Shown in pieces: positions 47,953 to 59,400 of a stretch of 64,000 bases of DNA. A model generated the notes under the pieces. The model saw nothing but the letters and a program-made list of their open reading frames with translations, was not told the DNA's origin and did not search any database. Location of the stretch: positions 4,779,001 through 4,843,000 of the forward strand of contig NC_092673.1 in assembly GCF_964355755.1 (NCBI RefSeq). The letters are read 5' to 3'. Every line of letters starts with the position of its first letter. The stretch's first letter is position 1. The position numbers and the translations under genes are program-made. The stretch is from Antedon mediterranea. Taxonomy: Eukaryota; Echinodermata; Crinoidea; Comatulida; Antedonidae.

Positions 47953-49436
47953 AAGTGTAATTGTTGAATACGACCACTGAACAGCAATCAAATAGACATT
48001 TAACAATTTCAAAAGTAGATATGCAACATTCCTTAAAATGACTTTTAATATTAAAATGTATTAAATGTATTCACAAGGTCATGTGATGAAGAAAAGGTTA
48101 TGTTGAAAATGAATGAGAATTTTTGTAACAGAAAAGTGGTAATTAAAAATATAGAGAGACTCAAAGGTTCACTTTTGGAAGAAAAAGAAAATTAGTGTTG
48201 GTATATTGGTATTCTTTAATTAAGTGACCAAGAAAACGGGTTCTTTATTATTTTCCAAATTGCATCAATAAAACTAAATGACAAGACAGTCATTCAGATT
48301 GCGCATACATTTACATTAATGATTACATTAATGATCACATAGATGCAACACAGTTAATACTAGTTGAATGCTAGATTGACAAATCTTAATATCCATCTCA
48401 ATAAATTGTTTTATACAGTATGAAACAAGCATATTAATTCCTCTATTCGAAATGATAATTTAAAATATTGATAATGATATGATAACATTATTATTTATTT
48501 ATCAATTTCTACAAGATTCATACAAATTTATTAATAGGATTGTCTGAATCTATGATGAATCTTCCAGTTTAATGCATTTAACCTTAAATGCCAGAGAATG
48601 TTAACTACGCCAGTACAGCGAAGACTCTAAGGTTTCCTACCTACAGGCAATAAGCAATTAATTCTGAATATTATCGGAATTCTACATTTCTTTAATCCAT
48701 TCCTTGTTTTAAACATTTTGACTACGAAAAAGAAATATGCTTATTATTGTATTTATCATATTTCTTGTAATTAAGTTTTTATTTTATTTTTTTTTAATGT
48801 ATTCTATACAGTTTATTATGAGGCCAGAAAATATACAAATATTTAATTTTTTTTAAGTAACACTTTATCCATTCCACATCATTTAATTTATTTTTTATAC
48901 ACAACACTAATCTGTTGATTAAGTTTTATTCAAATTTGTTATTTTCCTCATTTTACTATTAATTTTGTATAGCAAGAAAAGGCTAATAAGAATTTCCGTA
49001 TAAGGAAAAAAAGGAAAAATCTGAGTTTATAATTTATCAATGCATAAGGCCTCTGTGTACAATAGATAGCACCAACTTTTACCTACTTTATTACTAATTA
49101 AAGTAAACTATATTATACCTTCATCTTTTTCCTATGCCTTTTGTCTCATATAGCAAATGTAAAACATTACAAAGGCTGGATTTTTAACACTCCTACATAA
49201 AAAATAATATTAAAAGTGGCAACTACTTTCTGCAGACAAAGAAAAGTTTAATTACTTAAAATACGGAATTATTCATGCCAACAATAACATTTTATAAACA
49301 ATAATTATAATTTTCATTCTGTATATCAAGACAATTGAAGGAAAAAATTGTTTAATACAGTAGAACCTTTATTATGGAGAAAATTGAATAGGGGTGGTCG
49401 AGGTGTAACATATATTCACCTTATTCCACAGTAACT

Positions 49437-49568
49437 TAAGCTCTGTCTACACTATCAAACTTTATGTGAAGTGTCCATATATGGACATGATGACAACATA
49501 TCACTACCATATTTGGGCACATCACACTTTTTTTTGACAAACTAGTTTGATTATGTAGACAGAGCTTA
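49437..49568. mobile_element. Fold-back family A copy with clear TTAA borders
   Basis: TTAA+GCTCTGTCTACACTATC at the left and GTAGACAGAGC+TTAA at the right. This is one of the cleanest copies for defining the element ends. Confidence 0.8.
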
Positions 49569-50584
49569 ATAGGGGGTTCCAGCGGGTATGTTCAACTGTA
49601 TTTTAGTAAGTGAATAAAAACATTAACTTCCATAATTAGCCAATGGTATTAGCCATAGATAATACAGCCTTAGTGGGCAACAAACCTCACAAAAACTCCT
49701 CCACAATTCTCTAATAAAATATCCTGCTGCATTTCAATTAAATACATCGATCTTAGAATGAAATGTCCAGACATGAGACAGATCATAAACTTACAATCAA
49801 TGATGCTAAAATCTCTCGACAGAATTTAATCGCAATAAAACATTGAATCCAAACATATGCACGACACAGTTCCATCATCATCAATCCTTAGTTCCATCAG
49901 CAAAGACATTATTCTGACATAATTATATCTATTAACATAGGAACAATGTGATTTAGATGGTAAAACCACCTGAATAAAGATAACTGGAGGAGTTGACTGA
50001 TAATACAATACTACCATTATATATAAACAAACTATTTAAACTTCAACGCATTTAGAATCGTGTGTATGTTTGTTGTAAATGTATGACATTGTATACGTGG
50101 AAGCTATCACCTACACATTAAAATGAAATTTGAATCTGTAATATATGTAACGTAATAAATACAAAAACGCAGTTGTTTTGAACTATAATATGTAAAAGAG
50201 GTTTAGTATTAATTACTGTACAACAATAATTATAAAAAAAGAAGCAAAAGAATGTAAAAATGTATCTAGTATTATTTACTGTAAATATATTTTACTTTGA
50301 AAAAATAAGAATTGAAAGGAACAGTAGGAGAATTTTGTATAATTTATTGCTTGATATATGCATAAACTTGGCTTAAGACCAACCAATGGCATGTGTTTTG
50401 GCAAAGACAGATACATCTCATTGTATAACTATATATAATTATGTACAGTATATATCAAATGTTATACCATTCCTTTACAGTAACAGTTGGATTATTCTTC
50501 TACTCATAAAATAAAAAGAATGACAATTCATTACAAGACTTCATTGACATACAACATGTGTTGTGCAACAACAAAAACAAATCT

Positions 50585-50738
50585 AAAGCTGTATACACTA
50601 TCAGTATCAAACTAGTCTGACAGAAAAGTATGGTAGTGATATGCCCAAATATGGTAGTGATATGACATCATCATGTTCATATATGGGCACATCACATTTT
50701 GTTGTCACATAAAGTTTGATAGTGTAGACAAAGGCTTT
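50585..50738. mobile_element. Fold-back family A copy
   Basis: CTAAAGCTGTATACACTATC ... TTTGATAGTGTAGACAAAGGCTTTAG, both ends flanked by TA, with the central 'aaatatggtagtgatatg' motif twice. Confidence 0.75.
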
Positions 50739-52069
50739 AGGAAGAAGTAGCAAACATAAGTACAAAGTTGTGGGTTGATATATATACTGTATTTATACAG
50801 TAATATTCTTTGTAGTTTAATATAATTGTTATGTATTTCATGTTTGTTGTTTGTCTGTGTTCCCTCCAGTAAATAATTTAAACTGGTGTTTGGGAACAGA
50901 AATAATAAAGAAAAATTAATATTTATGTTGTTACGTGATGTGATTTGTTTTCATCTATACATATAAGATGTAAACAAATAAATAATCCCTGGGTTTTTTT
51001 TTCACCTACCCATAAAAAAACAAAAAATAGGTAATAACAAAAAATAAATACATTTTCGCAGGGGATCAGTTTCTGATACTGTATCTGTATCAATGGAAGG
51101 AGTTTATTAATGACTCTATTGCACTCAGAATTGAAGTAAAAGGGGTTACAGACAAACATATATCAGATATGTGAAAAGTATTTTAAAATGGATGTATTTA
51201 GGATTGTAAGGCTAACATTAGTATAATGAACATTTGATATTGGTATGATATTGGCATTATTAGTGATAAAGACATTATTGTCAAACTATACACCTGCCTG
51301 CATACAAACACACCTCATATCAGTACTCGCACTAAATACACCCTAGGCCTAAATGTATTATATCTCATTAAATAAAAGGATACTAAGGATCCTTTTATCA
51401 TCAGAAATAAATCACAAAATACTATTCCAATTTAAAGTGATTTCCAGACAGTAGTGCCTAGTATCGTACCTTACTTTATGACTTATAATAATGTCAGTAT
51501 TAATTAATCTAACTAAATGAATTTATACTACCATATTGAGCACTACATAGAAAGTACTATATGAGAATATACCTTCTCACTGAGTAAACTTAAAAGATTG
51601 GTAAAGAATCACTTCTTATATACAAAATGTATGTATATAATGGTTGAGCAGTGCTAGTCTAAACTGTATTTATAGATACTAGTAGTTGAATCTAATTAAT
51701 AAGTAATTAACCTATATTGTACATGGTACTAAACCTATTCCTCTGGTAATAAACTCATAACACTATTAGTAATGACATTAGTCTCTTGGTAGTCCCTTGG
51801 TAATGACCTATTTTAAATTGTTAATGACCCAACTCAATGACTTATTTCCAATCTAGTTTCATGCTTCAATAAGCTAATTACTTTTAGATCTTTTATTATA
51901 TCAAAAATATTTTATTGAACTTCAAAAAATTATTTAATTGAATTCTTGTAGTTGAGCGTGAAATTATTTCAATTCACAGCTCAATTTTGATATTACAGCA
52001 TTTCTTCAATTTGTGAATAAATCATAAATTATACATTTTCAGCAAAACAAAAAAAGGTGCTAGTTTATT

Positions 52070-52265
52070 TCTTTAATTATTTGACTTATTCAATTTTTTG
52101 ACTTATTCAATTATTTGACTTACTGTATTCAATTGCTTGACTTATTTGACAATTGACAATTATTTGACTTATTCAATTTTTTGACTTATTGAATTATTTG
52201 ACTTATTCAATCATTTTACTTATTCAATTTTGTTACTTATTCAATTATTTGATTTAGTCAAGTTT
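52070..52265. repeat. ~16-bp TTGACTTATTCAATTA tandem repeat
   Basis: About eleven imperfect units of TTGACTTATTCAATTA, with variants such as TTACTTATTCAATTT. It is non-coding and AT-rich. Confidence 0.8.
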
Positions 52266-53425
52266 TTTTTTGTTATTTTCATTTATAAGGTCACTTGGAC
52301 TAAAAACAAAAAAGGACACTTTTACTTTTAAATATAAGTCATGAGGAATAAAGCAATAGCGGATCAATAGATAATATATGCATTATATATTACATTTGAA
52401 AACATTAGTCAACTGCTTTAACCACACGACAAATAACAGGTTCTCTTCTAAAGAAACTCATTTCTCTCATTTTAGAAACGTTATTAGTGTTTTATTCCTG
52501 ACTATTTACAAATAGTTTTTTAACAGTAGGTTCTGATTGCTGTATATTACTTTTACAGATCAGCTAAAATCCACTGTCAAACTTGACCCTACTTAAATGT
52601 TTTGGCATCAATGCAAAGCAAGTTTGAAAACCACACGTGACCTCTGACCCAATTGTGTGATCGGGTTTAACTGAACCGTATAAAAAAGTATTCTTCAGTT
52701 AGAGGGAGACATGCATTTTTTTGTACAAATTGTAATTTTTGTGTTCATATTAAATATTTTTAAAATATGTCATATGTAGATGTTGTATGAATTTTTATTT
52801 ATGGTTTGATAAATAACAATTCTATCAATGAAGGTTCATTCCGCATTGGATAAATATCTTCAATTTCAACGATGTGTTGAATTCCGGGTTGGACATAACT
52901 AGTTTCATTTTCAAAAATTGTTTATATTTTCTGAAAAGGTGTGGCTTGTTTGTGTCAGTATAGTAGTTTGTTTTCGTGCTTTCGAACTCTGGTAAATAAC
53001 CTGCTTGAGTGCAGACATAGAACTACAGATTTTAACCAGGATTGAATAGTGTGGTGTTATAATTATTACAAATATATTCCACTTGCAATAAATCATTGCA
53101 GTTCCCTATTATTAGCATAATAAGTACAACACTTGTGTGTATACCATCTTACTAAAAATGGTTTATGCAGCCAGCCTTTATTAGAGAAAATGTTTTTCTC
53201 CAGACATATTATGCCTAAGGCTGCGTTTACCCGAGATCCAAATAAAAAACTAGAACAGCACTTTAGATTCATTAATAAATCAGTGATGCTGTTCCAAAAA
53301 AAACAATAATAAATATCCATAATCAATAATAAATTAAAGTGTTCTATCTATATTTTTATATATATACATTTATATAATCATTTTTAATAAACAAAATAAA
53401 ATAATTCTCCTAATTTAAGCCTTCG

Positions 53426-56400
53426 TTACCTGGGTTTGGCCTTAATATTAATTGGTAAAGACCTACAATTGTTTCTCTCCATTGTCTTGACAACGGGTAT
53501 TGGTTGACTAGATGTTGCCAGTTTTGAGACAGGAGATGATGAGGGAGATGCTTTCTTGGCTTGCCTCCCCTGGCTACTTCTCATCAACTTGGGTTTCTTC
53601 CTCAGGGCAAAGATACCTTTCTTGATAAGTGATGGTTCACTCTGAAAGTATTTATTAAACCACAAATATTATTTCTTTCTTTCTAATTTCATAAATCAAA
53701 TTCATTAAAAAATTGTGTATCTTTCTATTAAAAAAAAAATACAGTGGAACCCATGTTCAGGGGCAGCCCTATTAAGGCAACAGCTTTCCTGTAAAACAAA
53801 TGAGGGGCAATACAGCCAGCCAATAATCTGGGTCTTGAAGGTGTCTCCTTTTAATAACGATTCTACTGTATATAAAAATGAAACCAAAATTAAGAATGTC
53901 TACATTAGGACTAAAGCTCTGTCTACACTATCAAACTTTATGTGACAACAAATTTGATGTGCCTATATATGCACATGATGTCATATCACTACCATATTTG
54001 GGCACATCACACTTTTTTTGTCAAACTAGTTTGATAGTGAAGACAGAGCTTTACACACTCTAAAATGATATGCCTGGTATTTCAATGCTTAACATACCTT
54101 AATTGTTTGAACCGTCTGTGTTGGGACTTCCTTTGCGGGTTGGGTTTGGACCGCAGAGGCAGCAGGAGCACCTCTGTCTACTTCCACGGTAACAGGAATT
54201 GGTAAGTCGCTAGAAAACAAAATAACTTCATTAATTTCCTATAAAAATAAGTGGCACTAATATGTTACATTTGTAGTTTAAATAAGCACTGATGATAGTT
54301 TTTAAAAACCAATTAACTGGTTTAGTCTCAGTACACTTGTTACAGCTCCTAATTCCAATTCTTGTACATAATCAAAGATGAATCACAATACATAACTTAT
54401 GAACACAAAACCCTGTAGATGATAATACAATTAAATATACCTGGCATAACCATGAAGAAATGGACAACTTTCAGCTTTGTAACATGTAGATTCCTCCCAG
54501 AAGCGACATGTCGTTGTGCTAAGATCATGCGAGAAGCGACAGTCACCCTTACGACACTTTCCTTCCAGATAGAAGCTACACGGCTTTGGTTGAAGCCCTG
54601 AAGAAACGAAAAGGTTAGTTATAAACAAATGGAATGTTATAAGCTTGAAGTGACCCTAGCAGTAGAGGGTTAGCTTTAGTTGATGTATACACCTGGTAGT
54701 CATAGTCGTACAAAGTGAGATAATATAAGATAGGGAGCTTGCGATTTACAATGAGCTAGGAGCTATTTACTAGTTTTAAAAGATGACATAAAAGAAAATA
54801 ATACAATGCAATAAAATAATGATATAAGGTCAGAGTTTGAAGGCATATGCCCTGAATGATGAAGAAAAATATCTTGTACTAGAGCCTATGCATTATTGTC
54901 ACTCAAAACTTAAATCCACTGTGTAGGGGAATTGAGGGAGGAAGCACATCCTAATCAGGGCCGTAGCCAGGATCTGTCAAGGGGGGGGGGGAGGGAGGAC
55001 ACTGCCCCGCCCCCCCCCCCACTCATTTTTTAAAATGACATCCCTAGATGACCGGAAATGGTACTCTCGCACATAACATTCATGATAAATGGCACATCTA
55101 ATTGGTCGGAAAAGACACTCTCATGCAGCAACCAATGAGCAAAACCGTCGTATTCATAGTTTTTTTCTCCTCCTCACACACGTGGGCTATTTAATCGCCG
55201 ATTGTTATGATCATTCATACGTCTAAGTGAATCCCCGAAAAAAGCACACTTTGTGTGAGAAGGCAAATTCAATGCTTATTATAGCTCTATCTATATTTAT
55301 TTACAGAAATTTGTTGAGGATAAATATTAATCAATGTAAATAAATGATATTGATGCAGTTGAGTAGCCTACGTATCGGCTGGTAGCCCTAGAAAAAAATA
55401 ATCGGATGCTATAATGTAAACTACAGTACATGATACCATAGATATTATAGTGTAATATATTAATATTCACTATAATCCTCTATGATGATGATACACGTAC
55501 TATACTTCATAGCCACACATTTTTTATGTCTTATTTTCTTTTTATCTTCTAATAGTAATCCACACTCTAATAGTAACCCTTCTTCTAATAGTAACCCACC
55601 TTATAAGTCAATCTATAATAATAATCCACTACTCTAAAGCCCCTTTCTCACAGATGTGCCTGCAATATACCGGTACAGTGCTGGCGTCGTGCCGGTATCG
55701 TTATCGGCATATACCCATTCTCATCGGACTATCGTGCCGGAAATATAACCGGTATATACCGGCTTTCTGTGAGAAAGGAGTCGGGCATATTCGGCCAATA
55801 AAAAGTCTCTGACAAAATAATTATTGAGGGCGCCCTTTATTGTTATTATTTTTGTCTAGCGATGATATGGCGGCGAATGTTAAGTTACAGATTATTATCT
55901 TCCTTTATAGCATATTTATGCAATACATGCTATGTACAGTATATTGTGCATATATTATACAGGTATAGCAATTAATTTGCCGTCATCGGCAATCTGTAAA
56001 ACACCTTAGAAGGCTGTAGGCCTACAATTTACAAGGCGACGAAAGGTCAGGCACCAACAAACAAAGAGCTAATGCTGGCCTAGCCTAGCGGCCTATATAG
56101 ATTATGCTACAAATTTCTTCTTGTCCCCTTATTTTAAGCAGCTCTCTTATCTCATTATCCCTCCAGTTCGACATTATTATTGTTAATTGAATTGAATAGG
56201 CGCCAAAGTGATACACTTGACTGCGCAAGGTGTCAAAGCCTCGACGGGGGGAACCCCGGAATATAACGGCAATACGTTCTCACAGAATGCCCGTCTGGCA
56301 TTGCGGGGAATATCCCTAGAATATTACTAGGTCTAAAGCAGGTCATGTCGATGCCGGCATGGTGCCGGCATGATGCCAAGACGACCCGTTCTCACAGAAA

Positions 56401-59400
56401 ACCATACCGGCATGGTAATGGTATATTCCCGCAATATTCCTGGCACACAACTCTGTGAGAAAGGGGCTTAATAGTAACCCATGGGGTTAATATTATAGTC
56501 ACAAAAACTATTGACAAAATTACATTATGAATTGAAGACTGGTCGTTTATGATGCAGCCGTATTTTGAAAATAAGGAGATAATGCATGTTGATCTCGGGA
56601 GTGGGGGAGGATTGAGTGTTTTTGAGTTTATAAAATAAAGTTAGAGTTCAAACAAATTTGTTTATTCGTACTGGTTTATTATTTTGCTATGATTTGCTGA
56701 CTGATTAGTAATAGTAACCCACTACTCTAATAGTAATCCCCCTTCTAATAGTTACCCACCCTTAAAAAACAATCAAAGAATAATAGCCCAGGGTTACAAT
56801 TAGAAGATTTACGGAATAGGCCTACTTTATGCATGCTGACTGCCGTGACCTAAACAATAGGTACGCGTTAGTCTGGCGGTGTCCTTTGTACGAATCGTTC
56901 GTGCACCAGCTCACTGTATGAGTACGATACACACGTCAATATCATGTTACATCCAGGGATTTCAAGGTTCAGAGCTGCGGCGTTTGCTTTCGTATTGTAC
57001 GCGGCGTACAACTCCATAGGTCTGAACCAGGATCGGCAATTCATTTTGCAACTCTTGGAAATTTACAGACACGTATCGCTCGACGTACGCTCATACAGCG
57101 AAGAATGTATCGAGTTATTCAAGAACGAGTTTACAAATTTTTCAATTTACGAATAACATTTTGTACTGTGTGGAGCACGTATTTGGAGGATTTTCAGAGA
57201 TGAGGGTGAGGGGATGGGGGTTCGCAGTCGGTTAAGGGGGTTCGCTGTAAAGGGGGGTTTGCCCGAACCATAAACCCCCCCTGGCTACGGGCCTGCTAAT
57301 TTCTCTGTATGTACCACATAACTAGTTCTTACTGTATATTGCAAATATAAATCTATAATTTCTAGTATGAAAGCCAAGCCCTAATTATTCAACCTCAACA
57401 TTTCTTACTGTTCTTTATTCTTGTCTTTTTCTTATATCCATGGCCATTGGTTGCCCGCTCTTCACTTTCCTGTAACCATTTCTCTTCAAGATCACAAGAG
57501 AATACCACTTTCTTGGGCATCTTGTGTTCCTCAATATTTGGTACAAAAACATCATCTTCATATGGAAATATCTATATAAAATATAATGAGTATTTTTGAA
57601 AGTGGATGGTTAAAATGGATATATATATTAGACTGCACAAAAGTGAATGCAACTTTTTTCTTCTTTTTTAGTAGCAAGCTTTTTTTTCAGAACAGAAGGC
57701 AGAAATTTACTAAATCTGCATATTAACTGTTCTGTTAATATTGGGATTGTATTTTTGTATTTGGTTTAACTTCCAAAAATGAAAGCTGGTTAATAATAAC
57801 ATAGGTATTTCAACATTGTAATTTGTATTCAAATTGACTGTTTGTCTTTACAAAGATGATGTAGAATTTAAAAGTAAAAAAAGATAAATTAACAGTACCT
57901 GTTGATCATAGTCTGAATTGACAGTTGGATCATATTCACCTCCACTGCTAAACCCATAATTTGTATCAGGATCGATATCTCCACCACCAGTCTGAAACCA
58001 CATTGCATGCCTCGGGCATGGCTGGCCAATGTCAACAACGTTAGCATTACCACCAACATTGGTTCCTTTACCACACAGACAAGGTAAATCTGTCTGGTCA
58101 TCTTTATGAAGATCGAACACTTCACTCATGTACTCTGCACCTGTCAAGTATGGAGGAGTTCTTGTTTGAAAGTTTGTTGGAAATGATGCAGAGATGATAT
58201 CTGGTTCTCTTGTTTGTTCTGTATAGTAAGAACTGCCTTTAGGATAAATAGTTCTTGGTTGATTACCGTCAGATAGGTATCCTGCTTCTGAAATATCCCA
58301 CTTGCCTATCTTTTCTAGATATCTTTTGGTGCAGTCCATCGATAGTTGATGTTTAGTTGTGTTGGACATAACAGGTTTCGATGTAGAGTACTCTATTCCA
58401 TCAAACGATGGTAACAGTGCATTGCCTTTGTCGCTGTTGAAATTCTCATCTCTGGCCACGGGCGAGTCTTCGGAAGAAAAACTCTCTCTGATTGGTCTGA
58501 AATGTGTTTTCGGTGAGATTAGCAGATCTTCAAACTCTCTGCGACTTTTTTCGTGAGGGCTCATAGCGTTTCTGTGTCTTTCAAAACTACTGCCAAAACC
58601 AATTGGCTGACTCTTTAAGTTTCTGATAGGTTCAGGCTTTGTAATAGCTGGTTTGATGGTTGTTAGACTGCCACATAAGCTTTCAGAATCACTGGCACTT
58701 TCAGTTGTTTTTGGTGTTGTTGAAGGACACCATGGGATGAAATCATACTCAGCCTCTGATGCCTCTTTCATCTCTTGCTCAAACGATACCGGTTCATTAA
58801 CCTTTGACTTGATATTACAAGCCGTTTTCAAACTTTGAGTAAGTTCCAAAATATTCTCAGTCTCTTTCATAACCTCATCAAATAGTTCTTGATGAGTGTC
58901 CCCAGGATGCAATTCAGAGTTATCATCCTCTTCAACATGTCCTCCAGATCGTGCAAAGTCAAACCGTGACGAGTTCCTCCTCGAAGTAACGAACACTGGG
59001 CTGTCAATACCAGCATCTTCACTGCAGAAGGCTCCTCCGGTATCACTGTTATAATCAAGAGCAGAGTTCCTTCGTGATGACGAAATAGAACTAACACTGC
59101 TTGATTTTCTTTGCACTTGAGATATATGCTGTCGTCGTGTGATAACAGCATGATGCAGAAGTTTAGAATCTAACTGTGCTTCTTCGTTAAAAGGAGTATC
59201 CCAAAGATCACGCAAACTGTCATCGTATGGACTCTCTGTCCTGCTACTACAAACACTATTCAATTGACTATTATTATGGCTAGAATAAGGGCTACCATAC
59301 ACACCACCTTCAATAAACTTAGTTTTTCTCATTAGTTTACTCAGTCCAACCCCATGGTGACCACAATCCCAGGTCACAATTTTCGGTGGTTGAACACAAG

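Larger units (their letters stand above)
33390..53425. other. 20-kb gene-poor interval
   Basis: No coding exon could be supported. Apart from the repeats listed separately it is mostly very AT-rich unique-looking sequence. Family A copies occur at 42080-42129 (right half), 47810-47952, 49437-49568 and 50585-50738. Scraps of the AGTAGAACC/GGGGACAC repeat lie near 36840-36990, 45250-45400 and 49358-49400. Below about 40 kb, AGGCCTA motifs and family B elements are common; above it they nearly vanish. Long 3' UTR or non-coding RNA cannot be excluded, since both flanking genes end here. Confidence 0.5.
54956..57295. mobile_element. 2.34-kb DNA transposon with CAGGGCCGTAGCCAGG ends
   Basis: Left end CAGGGCCGTAGCCAGG and right end CCTGGCTACGGGCCTG are inverted repeats, followed inward by G/C runs. 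Both sides carry CTAAT (54951-54955 and 57296-57300), a 5-bp target duplication. It sits in the intron between 57409 and 54597 of the KIAA0232-like gene. Inside are an array of CTAATAGTAACCCAC units, a nested second element, and a 70-codon plus-strand frame at 56944-57156 (MLHPGISRF...) that is not AT-rich like its surroundings and might be a transposase remnant; I do not recognise it. Confidence 0.75.

Noticed and set aside
57848-57898. C-terminal read-through of the 2.86-kb KIAA0232 exon (..VLLIYLFLLLN)
   Set aside because: Hydrophobic tail is intron sequence after the donor CAACAG|GTACTG; the next exon joins in phase.
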